DNA of 64,000 nucleotides. Source: Mesocentrotus franciscanus. Taxonomy: Eukaryota; Echinodermata; Echinoidea; Camarodonta; Strongylocentrotidae. Positions 22,827-34,384 of this stretch are shown piece after piece; within the stretch, counting starts at the first letter, position 1; every line of letters begins with the position of its first letter. The translations under genes were made by a program, and so were the position numbers. The DNA lies in contig CP137675.1 of assembly GCA_037976565.1 (NCBI GenBank), forward strand, positions 8,441,447 through 8,505,446, given 5' to 3'. The notes beneath the pieces were generated by a model that searched no databases, was not told the DNA's origin, and saw only the letters and a program-made list of their open reading frames with translations.

Positions 22827-23280
22827 TTTGTCTTTTTTCATCAATAGAGTTGGATCTAAACTCAATGGTTTAGCATGGGGTCCAGAAATCCAGACATGGA
22901 AGTCGGGGCATCAGAAATATTGGGCAGATGAATTGCAGGTGAAAAGGTCATAGAGAAAGAGAAGGCTTTGGAAGGGTGGAGATGTCATATCAGAAGGCAA
23001 TTTCTTGTGCATAACCTAGTGATATGTGCGTGGCAATACGTGGCAATAGCCTATTATGTAATCGGACCCTGATTTCAATGGGACATACATTAGGGTATTG
23101 AAATTACCCTACAGATGATTTTTCAAAAATATTTGCGGTCGTTTATCATCTTTGAATGTTTCCTTTTTTGTCTCCCTTTTTCCTCTTTTGTCTCCATTTG
23201 ATTAGAGGGGGGGGGTATGTGCCACCCTCCCTGTAGCTATGTCACTTTCCAAACCCACCTTTGCAATGTTTTATATTACG

Positions 23281-23356
23281 TATGTTTGGAGCCAGAAGGG
23301 TGACAGCTCATATCATTTACACAGAGTTAATGCCCTTCTGGCTCCAAACAGGTGAT
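23281..23356. repeat. ~80 bp hairpin repeat, copy 10
   Basis: This is the best-preserved outer stem in the window: TGTTTGGAGCCAGAAGGGTG pairs with CCCTTCTGGCTCCAAACAGG. The loop (ATATCATTTACACAGAG) is inverted relative to some copies, where the CTCTGTG segment lies on the left arm, so the loop can flip between copies. Confidence 0.85.
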
Positions 23357-23999
23357 TAGCAAACTTTGCATAGTTTAGTTACAATTCATGTGATTAAATC
23401 ATGTACAATTGGTATTATGTAGTTTATACAGAAAACTGGTATGCTCTTGGGAATATGTCAACAGAGATCTCCTTCATTTCATGGTTTACACATTCTTGGA
23501 AAGGTCGATGAAACATACGACAGACATGAGACTTTAATCATGTAAATATCTAAATGAGTAAATGCAAGGATTAACTGCAGAGAAATGATTAATAAACAAG
23601 GTTAGGAAATGAACTTTGAATGCAGCTGCATGGTAACCAGGCACATGCCTGCTGATAAAACCATCCCGCCAAACTCAGAGGTAGTAGAACATTAACTTCA
23701 ATAAGACAAACAGCAAGGACTAATTTTATCTAGAATGTGTCCCCCCATTCAACACCGTCCTAGGCTCCACACAGGGAGGACTTTAGGCGCACATCTACGT
23801 GTACATGAATAACTGAGCACAGACATTGCCACTATAATACTAATCGACTATTCTTATTTACTCTCATATTTACCACCATTTCTTTCACACCTCTTTTTTT
23901 TATTACCTTTCAAATTCCAAGACATTTATATTTGAATTTCCAGCTTTCAAACTGTCATGTTATCTAGCCTTCGTATTATAAAATCAAATTAAATCTTAA

Positions 24000-24187
24000 A
24001 GCCTATCTGCACTAGTTTGGCCAGGAGGGATTAGACCTCCCTGCATGGTCACTGACAGGTGGTTATCTCATCAAATCAGCTCTCAATTAACATAAGAAAA
24101 AGGGGACTATGGGGGACCAAAGGTCACCGCTTAGGCATTGTCTGCTATATAGAGGGTGCAAGTAGCTATAAGTAGTGCAGTGGGGCT
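24000..24187 (-). mobile_element. TTAA-flanked MITE, family T2, copy 2
   Basis: Reverse-orientation twin of 17,887-18,074, with 188 bp, TTAA at 23,996-23,999 and 24,188-24,191, and tips AGCCTATCTGCACTAG and (inward from the right) AGCCCCACTGCACTAC. Equal length and intact TTAA on both sides argue for separate insertions, not a segmental inversion. Confidence 0.85.
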
Positions 24188-24243
24188 TTAATAGGACAAA
24201 ATACTGACCAACATGTAAGAAGTATAAATACACTGTTTATATC

Positions 24244-24598
24244 ATATGTTTGGAGCCAGAAGGATGTTAACCTACATACCTACTTTTACCCTTCTTATAT
24301 GTTAAAGGTTTAACTTTTCTTATCCTCATTTCGTTTTTATTTATATTCAAATTTGCATTTTTATATTTTGTAACGTGATATGCAATTATTGTTGGTTGTA
24401 TAATGAAATGTTCAATTTTGTCTTATTCACAACTATTTTGGAATGTATATCGTTTGTTTGTATTTTAAAGGGCCCCAACGAAAACCAGTGTATATGCTGA
24501 TTGGGCTACCCTTTTTTAAATATGTGAAATAAATAAATAAACCCATATATATGTATTTTAACACAGAGTTAATGCCCCACTGGCTCTGTACAGACTAT
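24244..24598. repeat. ~80 bp hairpin repeat, copy 11, interrupted
   Basis: The left arm TGTTTGGAGCCAGAAGGATG (24,248-24,267) and right arm GAGTTAATGCCCCACTGGCT (24,567-24,586) are separated by ~300 instead of ~30 bases. The extra sequence is a LINE-like 3' tail, so the hairpin loop was the insertion site. Confidence 0.75.
24290..24545 (+). mobile_element. LINE 3' tail inserted in a hairpin loop
   Basis: An ORF-less AT-rich segment ends in GGGCTACCCTTTTTTAAATA, then TGTGAAATAAATAAATAAA. The (AAAT)n tail is typical of truncated CR1/L2-type insertions. A short ACCC occurs at both borders and may be a target duplication. Boundaries are approximate. Confidence 0.55.
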
Positions 24599-26460
24599 AT
24601 ACATGTAGACCCAAAATCAATTTGAAGAACCCATACATTCATTCTTTACAACAACAAAAAGCACATAGCCATCTACCTTGGGCTAGAATTGAACGCACTA
24701 GGGTTCATTACATTATTAAGTGCTCTGCCCGACTGCACTCACTTTATAAAGCCTCATTCATACATTACGCAGTTCATCATTTGAACAGGGCAGGTCCATG
24801 GTATTCGCTTATTTGGTGTCCATGAGTTACAAATATTAAGGTATTATAAACAAATATTTACATCAGAGTATCATTTTATTTGATATTTTGACTGATAAAA
24901 GCTTGAGTAGAGCTAACATCTTCATACAATCAACTTAGGTGTGGTCGGTAGTGAATGGAACGAAATCGAAAAAGCTTGGACTTGCCACCCCCCCCAAGAA
25001 AAAAAAGACACTGCAGAAAAATGAATGTATTGAACTTATCGTATCACACATTCAATGTGCAATTTAATCTCCACTTGCCACCCGATTACAGCTAAAGCAT
25101 TTTTACTATATTTTTTTTTACCCTAGCAATGCAATGTCCTAGTTTGAGCGTCAAATAAAGAAACGTCGTACAACGAAATGTATGAACAGTGGAGCATGTT
25201 TCAGCATCTATTGAAAAGGAAACTTGATAGAGAATCAGGGTCACGACGCTCTTGTTTGAACGTTGTATCGTAGGACAATCGCATCACTGGGCGGGGCTTA
25301 TCGTGGCGCGCACTGTTGATTGGCCAGCTGTCATGCCCCTTTCTTTATATGACATTTCGATTTTCACATAAATTTCCTGCAGTTTGAACATGCTATTAGG
25401 CGTTTAAATGCATCATGTTTGAAAGAGGCCTAAAGAGTACTTCTCATGTTGGTACAGGTAGATATAAAAGTTGAAGGTCCCTGCATCTGAGGATTTATAC
25501 GAAGCATGAAATAACTCACCAGACCATAAATCCACTCATTCAATTAACTAAAGAGGCAGGCAAACTGAGATTGGTACTGCACACACTCCATCCTAGTTTT
25601 ATGTAAACTTGTACTGGTCTTATAATAACGGTCTCCCTCATCCTTTTTATCAAGTCAATGTATACATTCAAACAAATGGAGCCGAGGCTACATGTGCTGG
25701 AATAGCATTTCTTTCTTTCTTTCTTTTTTTTATCCTAGTCAAGGCAACAGTAACTTCTTTGCTGGGAACAAGAAGAGCATTATCTCAATGTAAAGTGACA
25801 TGGGTTACCTAAAGTTTGTTTGAAAATGCTCCAAAATATGGCACAGATTGCACAAGAGAGCATACCCATATGAATCCTAAAGCCCTTAAGTAAGCCCTGG
25901 ACCACGGCAACGAGAAACTTGGCGCTTCGCACACATTAGTTCATAGTCCTTCCAAGTTTCAAAATTTACATGTTTGACCATTTTTTGTTTGTCGACCATC
26001 TTGGTCTTTCAATATAAGATATTAATTTTCCCATATGAAGGGGGGGGGCATCACAAATCATCTATGCTGTTATCAAGTGAGGAAAGAAAACACCTGGCTT
26101 TGGGCTCAGTTCCATCCACTCCTCCCTAATCAAATTGAGGAACATCAGAGCCATAATTTGTAACATGTTTCAGCATCAGTTTCCCCTTTCAGATAGAGGC
26201 TATGCATGATCTGATCATGTTTCTAATCATGTTGCTCTGTACGTGTTCACATGTTCATCATGACAAGTATTTCAAGGATTCACGGCGGCGGTGCTTCTCC
26301 GATCCACTACCGCAAAAATGAACGAAGGAGGGTGTGTTTTGGGGGGTTTTCAGTCTCACTTCTGATTCTTCAACCCCTACCTTAAAAACAAATGTATTTA
26401 ATGGGGAGAGGGGCAGAAACATGAATTTTGCTTCAGACTGCATGCAGTTTCAGTCACCGT
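24599..26460. other. Gene-free flank of the large element
   Basis: Contains repeat R1 copy 2 and a poly-G run near 26,040. The last bases before the large element are AGTCACCGT. No gene supported. Confidence 0.45.
25219..25335 (+). repeat. Dispersed repeat R1, copy 2
   Basis: Collinear with 15,940-16,057: AACTTGATAGAGAATCAGGG, CACTGGGCGGGGCTTATCG, GATTGGCCAGCTGTCAT. About 10 kb separates the copies, in the same orientation. Confidence 0.6.
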
Positions 26461-26935
26461 ATGGTGGCCCTGAAGGGACATCGCAAATAGACGAAATCGC
26501 CAATTATTCGCGACGAAATTGGCGATAAAATACACGACGTCGTCAATTTTATCGTGAATAATTGGCGATAAAATACACGACGTCGTATATTTTATCGTGA
26601 AAAATTGGCGATAAAATTGACGACGAAATTCACGCCTGGCTGCTTCCGTCGCAAATTACGTCGCGAAATTATTTTACTTGCTTAGGCGGTACCCAAAACC
26701 AGCCCCATGATTATGAAGACGATTATTACGAGACGTTTTCACCATGATTTCTGTGCAAATGGTAGGTTAACTTCAAATTATGCTCTATTTGTAGTTTATC
26801 TTTGACAAGATAGGAATAAGGGTAATTTTACAACGGAAAATTACCCGATATGCATTTATAATGGTCTAAATCTAGATCATGTAGATGCACTTAATGCATT
26901 GTCCCATACATTCATTTCCATGTTGTAATATCTAT
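26461..26935 (+). repeat. Left terminal inverted repeat of the large element
   Basis: The outer ~48 bases match the right end perfectly. Next comes a ~200 base zone of sub-repeats built from AATTGGCGATAAAAT, ACACGACGTCGT and GACGAAATT. A conserved inner block follows (AATTATTTTACTTGCTTAGG, GGTACCCAAAACCAGCCCC, GAGACGTTTTCACCATGATT) and continues with decaying similarity to ~26,935. The right end has more sub-repeat copies. Confidence 0.85.
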
Positions 26936-27619
26936 TGTAATACTATAGCACACACAATTTCTCAAACTGAGCTGAGTCAACAAAGAATGAAAGATTCGAT
27001 GTAAAACTAGCAGAATAGTAGCATTCTAGTGCATGAGCTGTAGTCTATAGAATATTGATTGTACCGAAGAGGACATAGTCTACTCAAACGTCATACATAC
27101 CTTCCTCTACGACTAGTATACGGCTCGAGTGATTATTGCATAAGCCATTGGCCGTCAGTTTATTTTAATTTTAATTTTTAATAATATTTATTTGATATTT
27201 CAATACTTGCAACAACGTGAGTTATTAGTAATTAAGCTAGGGCCTAGCCTAGGTCGGATGTTGTTTTCAGAGTGATATGGTACTGCAGGTTTTGAAAGAT
27301 ATTTATTTTCAAAAATAAATAAAAAAATTTACGTGGCCAGGACCAGACACGGACTGGTAACACTAACACTAACATGTGTAATTTAACTGTATCAGAGCTT
27401 GGAGATAGACTAATTGATAATTTGTGATGGATATAAACTTCTAAAGCAAAATCAAATTCATATTCAATCCTGACAATCTCTCCACCGAATATCTCAATTC
27501 TGTTTCTCTGTGTAATCAAAGTTTATTCTTTATGTTATTATTGCAGGAGCTACTGGCACTGCATCATCCCTTTTGTGCTGAAAACCTTATCTTGGTTGTT
27601 TGATGGTCGCCATTTTTCT
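26936..27619. other. Interior of large element, unassigned
   Basis: AT-rich, with a 91-codon minus-strand ORF of no recognisable type. This part has no counterpart in the second copy because that copy starts later. Confidence 0.4.
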
Positions 27620-28078
27620 TTCATATTGACAACATTGACCTTCCGTGTCTTCGTTCATCGTTGGAACTCTACCTTTGACATTGACCTATTGTTTCTTCGT
27701 TCACGATCATCACGAGAACTTTACTTTCGCCATCATCGACATCGCTGAAAACCGTTTCTTCGTATGAAGACCACGCCATCTTTCAGTTCGACAGTACGAA
27801 CCCCAGTTTGTATATTAACATCGTCTATTTCTGTTCTTCCACATCGTCAGAAACTTTGCTATTCTTTACCACATCGTCAGAAACTTTGCTATTCTGTACA
27901 CATCGTGTACTTTTGTTCTTCGACATCGTCAGAAACTTGGCTTTTCTTTTCCACATCGTTGAATCTTGTTTCTTCGAGATCGTAAGAAACTTTACCATCG
28001 TCGTCATCGACATAATTGACCCTCATTTCTTCAACATCGTCAGTTCATCATCATTGACAATATCATCAACATCGCGCA
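27620..28078. repeat. Irregular CATCGTC minisatellite
   Basis: Short irregular units around CATCGTCAGAAACTTTG and TTTCTTCGTTCA recur many times, with unit lengths of ~18-36 bases. The overlapping ORFs on both strands are repeat translations. It begins within ~700 bases of the left TIR. Confidence 0.75.
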
Positions 28079-28166
28079 TTTGACAAGTTTGATAATATTT
28101 AATAATGTAATTTGTAAAGCGGCAGTCTTTCGCTATATAAATAGACTACCTTTTGATATTGTTAAC

Positions 28167-28316
28167 ATGCGACTGTTATTGGAATATTTCCGGCTAGATT
28201 TTAGCACGGATTTAAATAAACGCTCATGGTTTAAATTATATATCTTGTTTCCACTGTTTTTTATTATAGCTGTCTGGTCTCTCGTGAATCACAGTAGAAA
28301 GAAAAGGATGAATTAA
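28167..28316 (+). CDS. Hypothetical small membrane-peptide ORF (doubtful)
   Basis: A 49-codon frame follows a TATA-like CTATATAAATAG 30 bases upstream. It ends with a hydrophobic stretch (LYILFPLFFIIAVW) and a basic tail (NHSRKKRMN). The same region of the second contig (43,081 on) has one fewer T in the T-run and breaks this frame. The TTTTTTATTATAG could equally be a splice acceptor. I do not recognise the product and regard it as probably non-coding. Confidence 0.12.
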   Translation: MRLLLEYFRLDFSTDLNKRSWFKLYILFPLFFIIAVWSLVNHSRKKRMN

Positions 28317-28685
28317 ATTAGGAATTAATTGGGATGTTGACCGAGTTATGATCATCGATCATGATTGTTCAACTTCTAATCGGGCTCCTAATCCAGTTCT
28401 TGCCAAAACTCTATATGCAGCAACATCATTTAGAAAAGCCACAAACATGCTATGAAGCACTCATTTTGTATGGTAATTTGATTCAAATATTTGATCAAGA
28501 CTTGGGGTAATTCTTTGTGTCACATCTTGTTTGATTGTGTTTGTTACAAGGACACATCTGTATAATTTATTTTACAACGTATCAAAGATTGCAGTAACTT
28601 CTTCCTTTTCAATTTACTGCTCTAAGGATGAGCCATTTTGGGAGGGCCACAGCCTTCTGAAGTCTTAATAAATGCATATTCCACA

Positions 28686-28905
28686 TTCTTACTCTTTCTC
28701 AGCAGCTTCTTTCCTTGCTCTCTTCTTCCTTTGTTTCTTGAACCCTTTGTGTTTCTTCTCCTTCCTCCTTTTCTTTTCTGCTCTGTTCCCCTTCTTTTAT
28801 TCTCTCTCTCTTCTTCTCTTCTTCTGCCCCTCATATTCTCTCCTACTCCTTTTCATCCCAATGCTCCTCTCTCCTTCTGCTTCCTTTCATTCCTCTCGTT
28901 CCCGT
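28686..28905. repeat. Polypyrimidine (CTTCTT-rich) tract
   Basis: A ~220 base T/C-rich tract on the plus strand. Overlapping 109- and 140-codon frames are low-complexity F/L/S translations. The second assembled copy is at 43,529-43,745 with small homopolymer differences. Confidence 0.85.
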
Positions 28906-29064
28906 TTCTTTTTATGTTTAATTCATCATTCATACTTGTTCAACAGCTTTTGTATGAATGTATATAGAGTTCAGGTAAAATTAGTTTGTTTTCCATATGT
29001 TACTTACACATCAGTCACAAATATTGTTTCTAAATTCTATTTATTCATTTCGAATTCATGTAAC

Positions 29065-29149
29065 ATCGTCTGTTTGGAGCCACAATGGCATTGATCTATA
29101 TTACTTTGACATGGAGTTAGCGCCCTTGTGACCCCAAACAGATGATATG
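29065..29149. repeat. ~80 bp hairpin repeat, copy 12
   Basis: Arms CATCGTCTGTTTGGAGCCAC and TGACCCCAAACAGATGATAT retain the full outer CATCGTCTGTTTG/CAAACAGATGAT stem. It is nested in the large element and duplicated at 43,905-43,989 in the second assembled copy. Confidence 0.8.
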
Positions 29150-30609
29150 TTAAACGTGTCCGTTAATAATTTTCTACTTTATGAATAATATGAAGTATTA
29201 GCCCTGCATTGTTAATAATAAAACATGACCTGGGCTTCTTCTCTTTTCTACTTCTATATACTTTTTTATTTTGTAGTATCTATACAAGTATATGTACTAT
29301 TTCTTCCTTTGTTAATAAAGTGATATTGGAACAAAACTGCTGAAAATTTTAAGAAACTGAAATTGAGGTTTTCTGTGTACAACAGGCTAGTAAACCCAAA
29401 TAGGGCATTCTGTCATCAAAACATTTGTTTTGAAAATCCTTGCAGAACTGTGTTTAAAATGACATCCTCTTTCATGCATATCATTATACAATTTAAGTTA
29501 ATTTTTGCCACAAAATTTGGGGCTGCCAACACTGTAGATTTCTTGAAACCTCTCAAAAACTGATTACACTTAAAACGTGTGTGTGTTTGTTGACACATGA
29601 AGTAATAACCAACACCAAACATGGTCATGGTAAAATGTGTTAGGTTATTTTAATATAAAATGTATAAACAAGTATGAACATAGGAAAATAGATCTCTCTA
29701 AATGCACCGTTTTCATGATAATACAACTGAATAGTTGTTACACTCAGCTTTAATTTTGTAATAGACTTTCAAGAACATTAAAAATGTACCGGTACTTAAA
29801 ACGCCCATGCATTCAGTGTGAAAGACAAAACAGCAGAACAATTACATATTAATAACATAATTAACGGTAATGCTTCTTTGGGAATGGAAAATTCCAAACA
29901 TACGAGTATCTTATATGGCATCAAATGACAGTTGGTAAGACATTTGCTTTTGTGTGATTTTTCTCTTAATCCATAATCGCGTATCAATATAGTTTCAATA
30001 CCTTCATTATAACATAGATGAACATGTATAACAAGAGGCCAATGGACCTTGTGTTTAAAGGTACTATGTCCCATTTGCAGGTCAAAAAAATGAAAAGGTT
30101 AAATTCCAACAATTTTTGTGGGAAAATAACGTGAGGGGGCAAGGTACTGCAACAACGTATCATTTCTAATGAATGATCCCTGCCAAATTTGATTGAATTT
30201 TGTCGTGTATATTTTCAAAGAAAGAACAATTAACCTTAATGCTTCCTGCTGTACTATGTGGCAGAGGTATAAAAGTAAAGTTTATCTTTAGTACAGACCC
30301 CCAAAAAAAAAAAAAAAATCCTCTGAATGTACACTATTTAATTATTTATTGAACTGTTATACAGTTTTAATAAATGAGGGCAGTTTTGGTATGGCAAATG
30401 GCAAATTTGCATTCCTAAAATTGAATTGATAGCACAAATTGCATATTACAAAATCTAAGAAGTGAACCATCAGATTTGATTTGATTTGATAGATTTGAAA
30501 AGGTAATTATTAAAAACCAGATGGCAGCTCAAGAGTGGAATTGAGTGGAATTTACATCATAAAAATTTCAAATAAATGCAATACAAAGTAAATATGATAC
30601 AATTTGACA
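29150..30609. other. Interior of large element, unassigned
   Basis: At 30,058-30,130 there is a solo T1 terminus (TTTAAAGGTACTATGTCCC, then AAATGAAAAGGTTAAATTCC) with no matching right end. A poly-A run lies near 30,304. No gene supported. Confidence 0.5.
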
Positions 30610-30613
30610 TTAA

Positions 30614-31155
30614 AGTACAAGTCCACTCCACTGAAAAGTTGAGCTGATTAGATAGACAAAAATCTAAAAAGCCCAAATATAACTTGGTTTTGGAAAATGG
30701 TGCTCAGATTTATTTTTAATAATTTTTTTAATGAGCAAAAACAAGTTAATGAGCGAGTCGGTTGTGACGTAGGGTCCTCACAACACAGATTCGTAATGTA
30801 ACCAAATTTAATGCATACGTCTTTGTGAAGTGCCTCGATACAAACTATTTCATTCACCTGATAAGAATAATGAAACACTATTATTCTTATCAGGTGAATG
30901 AAATAGTTTGTATACACTTCTACATTAAATTACATTAAAATAACCTATTGTCAGAATGTATACCGCTGGCACTTTCGTTGTGAGGAGCATACGTCACATC
31001 CGTACAGCAATATAAATATATTGTTCGAAATACCCGAAACAAAAATCGCTCTTAAAAATCACCTGATTGAAGTACGCCCGTGATATTTGGCAGTTTTAAC
31101 CTTTGATTTATTTACAACATGTTATAATTTTTAAAAATCGGAGTGGACTTGGGCT
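30614..31155. mobile_element. TTAA-flanked element, family T3, with internal palindrome
   Basis: TTAA at 30,610-30,613 and 31,156-31,159 brackets tips AGTACAAGTCCACTCC and (inward from the right) AGCCCAAGTCCACTCC. The 542 bp interior contains a ~75 base near-perfect palindrome at 30,839-30,913. Assembled again at 45,445-45,995, and an independent third copy lies at 58,791-59,365 outside the large element. Confidence 0.85.
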
Positions 31156-31539
31156 TTAAGACTTATACATAATCAAAGGGAAATACATTGTAGCCATAGC
31201 ATGTATATCAAAATAAAATAGGGTAAAATTAAACTTCATACAAATCAAGCGAAGAGCTGCAGTTTCAAGTAATTAGAAAATTAGGTATATAGTACTACTT
31301 AGTATCAAGTGGGAGTTGGGTCCGTGAAATATAATTATATGATATAAGTTTATTTAAAAGCATAGGGATTTGTATCTTAAGTCTTTAAAACTAGTTAATA
31401 ACATGATTTTATTGTGGGTTAACTGTAGTATCCAATATACATCGTGATATCAGGTATACATTATTAAACTTGTATGTACTGTCCAATATGCAATGTCCAA
31501 AATAGGGTAAAGTGTTCATGAATAAACCAGTATTTTAGT

Positions 31540-32158
31540 TCACAAGAGACTAGTAAGGAAGGGGGTTGGACTATTTCTGTGTCTTTCAGTCCTTCACAAG
31601 TTCACAAATTTGTCAGTGTTCCTGGTGTTGTACCCATGTTTATTACGCGGGGGCAAAGGGTGATGGAGCTTTGAAGAAGGGTCCATCATTGATTCAGCTA
31701 ACGTGACACAAAGACTGTACCTTCTGTCTCTGAGGGTTGGTAGCTTTAGCTGATCTATAGCATCAGAGTAGCGTATATCACGACCCAGGATGATCTGGCA
31801 AGCATGCTTTTGGATTCTCCTTGTTTCTCGCGATGTCGCCCGACCAGACTGGGACAGCGTATTCCAAGACGGGTTGAACGATGCTCAGGTATATGGTCAC
31901 TAGTCCATGAGGGGGTAGGCCATGGTGTTTCAATCTGCAGAGTAAGTAGAGGGGACTGTTGCTTCTACGGATCATTGATTTTACACGCATGTCCCATATG
32001 AGATTGGACTGAATAAACACTCCAAGCAGCTTGATGACATTGCAGTGTTGGACAGTGTGATCAGCAAGGCTAAGGCGAGAGGCAATGTCCTGCTCAGATG
32101 ATTCTTGGCAGTGGCGGCGAAGTCTGAGGCTTCCACAAATGCACTTCACCTGCCAAAC
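31540..32158 (-). pseudogene. CR1/L2-like LINE reverse transcriptase C-terminal fragment
   Basis: Minus-strand translation shows KLLGVFIQSNLIWDMRVKSM, then RLKHHGLPPHGLVTIYLSIV and QPVLEYAVPVW, the thumb-region pattern after the YXDD box in CR1/L2-type ORF2. After a frameshift it continues IQKHACQIILGRDIRYSDAI, DQLKLPTLRDRRYSLC and finally RTERHRNSPTPFLTSLL before a stop. That second segment contains one in-frame TGA after NTDKFVNL. Roughly 200 C-terminal codons of an ORF that normally exceeds 800 remain; palm and endonuclease are missing. The second assembled copy is at 46,379-46,997. Confidence 0.85.
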
Positions 32159-33403
32159 ACTATAGAGGAAAAGATAATATATCACAGTTTAAACCCAAAA
32201 TACAAAAATGCCCCCTTAGTTACTGACATTCAAGCTAATTATATTCTGTGGTGTATCTTCCTTTGGAAATCAGCTCTACAGACAAACCAAAATTCCTCTT
32301 CGCATTTCAAGGATGTAAGGATAACCAGTCCAATATTTTCTTTCTAAAGCTCGCCTCTTTTCATTGCCTGGCACATTAACCCAAATGAGACTCTCATAAT
32401 ACTCATTATGTATGCTTCCTATTGATTCAGTTGATATATTAAATGAATTTTCAATATTTAGCTCCTTTTATTTCATCTATAGCTAGGAATATCCAAAACT
32501 CCTCAGTCCTCACTATGTTGTAAAATTAGTTTATTTTTTGTTTATATAAAATTATATGTACTTTTAATGCCCTGCGTTTTCCAGTAAAATTGAAATGTCC
32601 TGGGCTATTGTATCTTCTCCTTTGTTGTGCAAGTTTGAACAATAAAGTGATGTTTAAAAAAATTAAAAATAAAAATAAATACTTCAAATTCCAACATTGA
32701 ACCCAGCAACGCATCCATGTGCAAAACAATCATATTATGATACATAAACAGGGGCCCCAACAGTTTGATCTAAAATTATGCAGTAGCATTATCAGTTAAT
32801 TTATGAACATGCCATTCAAAGCAATGGTACATGTAGTTGGTTTTTATGTTATTAAAAAATGCTCCAGGTTTTGAAAGATTTATCTTTCGGGTTAGGTACA
32901 TCCATAAATAAAACTTAACAAATATAAAAACATCATGTATAAAAAAATTGTTTTATAGTTCATACCTCTTCCTGATGCCATGTCGATAATGCTCAATGAA
33001 TAGCCTGTTACAAAATAAGAGGCAATCCAGTAACGTACTGTGCGTTTATATAGAATTTGTGAAATTAAGGAGCAAAACAAATTTTGAAAAACTTTAAAAA
33101 GCATCCACGTATACAATAAATAACTGTTTTCACATCTATTATATCAAGTTAATTGTTAGCTTGAAATACTAGGTACTCATGTGTTTAGATCCTACCAATG
33201 GTATACACATAAAGTAAAGTATTGCAGAACACTTTTGGGGTTGAAATCAAATGAATTGCACATTTACAATGACTTGAAAATATGTTCGGGCAAATTTCAA
33301 AGAACATCAAATATTCAAAGGTCATACATGTATATAGGTCTGTGACATTGTTCCCGATTAAAAGAACGTTAAGACTCATAAGCATACCAGTACAGTTCTC
33401 TTG
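32159..33403. other. Interior of large element, unassigned
   Basis: AT-rich. A GAACAATAAAGTGATG phrase followed by an A-rich tail near 32,638-32,680 could be another decayed LINE tail. No gene supported. Confidence 0.45.
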
Positions 33404-34384
33404 TAGTCAAGTGGCTTAGCGTCAAATTTATCGACTATCGTTACTTGCCGGATAAAAGCACCATTTTTGGTACATTGCTACTGAACGATATTAGGGTAGG
33501 AGCCCTGGCAAGAATATCATATAAGGGTCTGGGACAGGGCGTCGCCTCGTAGTCCACAACTAATATATAAACATTGAGTTTTGTACAATGGCATGGGGTC
33601 CCCAATCACATATTTATGCCAGGGGCTCCTACCTAGCTACCATCATTCAGCAGGTCTTAATGAAGCCCTGTATCAAAATGGCGTTTGTACAACAACTCAG
33701 TTATATTACCATATAAATTATTTGTGGGCTACGAGGCGCCCTCACCCATAGAAGCCCTGTACAAAATGGCGTTTGTACAACTCTCAGTTATATTACCTTC
33801 TAAATTATTTGCTACGGTGATCGCTCCTACATATCGTTCAGTAGGTCTAATGAAGCCCTGTACCCAAAATGGCGTTTGTACAACTACAAATCATGTTATA
33901 TTACCTTCTAAATTATTTGGGGGCTACGAGGCGATGCCCTGCCCACCCCTATATGATATTCTTGCCGGGGGCTCCTACCCTTATATCGTTCAGTAGGTCC
34001 TAAGGAAGCCCTGTACCCAAAATGGCGTTTGTACAACTACAAATAAATGTTACATGTTATATTACCTTCTAAATTATTTGGGGCTACGAGGCGATGCCCC
34101 GCCCCACACCCTTATATGATATTCTTGCCGGGGGCTCCTACCCTAATATCGTTCAGTAGGTCCTAAGGAAGCCCTGTACCAAAAATGGCATTTGTACAAC
34201 AATAAATCAATGTTATAAAATCATTTGGGGGCTCCAAAAAGACGCCCCACCCCACACCCTTAAATTGAAATTTTTGCCAGGGGCTCCTAGCCTAATATCG
34301 TTTAGTAGGTCCTAAGGAAGCCTTGTACCAAAAATGGTGCTTTTATCCGGCAAGTAACGATAATTTCAGTAAGCCACCTGACTA
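33404..34384. mobile_element. TIR element containing a 161 bp satellite
   Basis: Inverted ends share TAGTCA-GTGGCTTA, ATCGTTACTTGCCGGATAAA and AGCACCATTTTTGGTAC. Internally, units marked by GCCCTGTACC-AAAATGGCG, AGGCGATGCCC and TTGCCGGGGGCTCCTACC repeat. In the second assembled copy (48,242-49,357) three central units are spaced exactly 161 bases (48,663, 48,824, 48,985). In this copy unit number and spacing differ (33,750-34,170). TTG flanks both ends, possibly a 3 bp target duplication. Confidence 0.7.

Noticed and set aside
28638..29094. 109- and 140-codon ORFs rich in F, L and S
   Set aside because: Low-complexity translation of a CT-rich tract in two overlapping frames.
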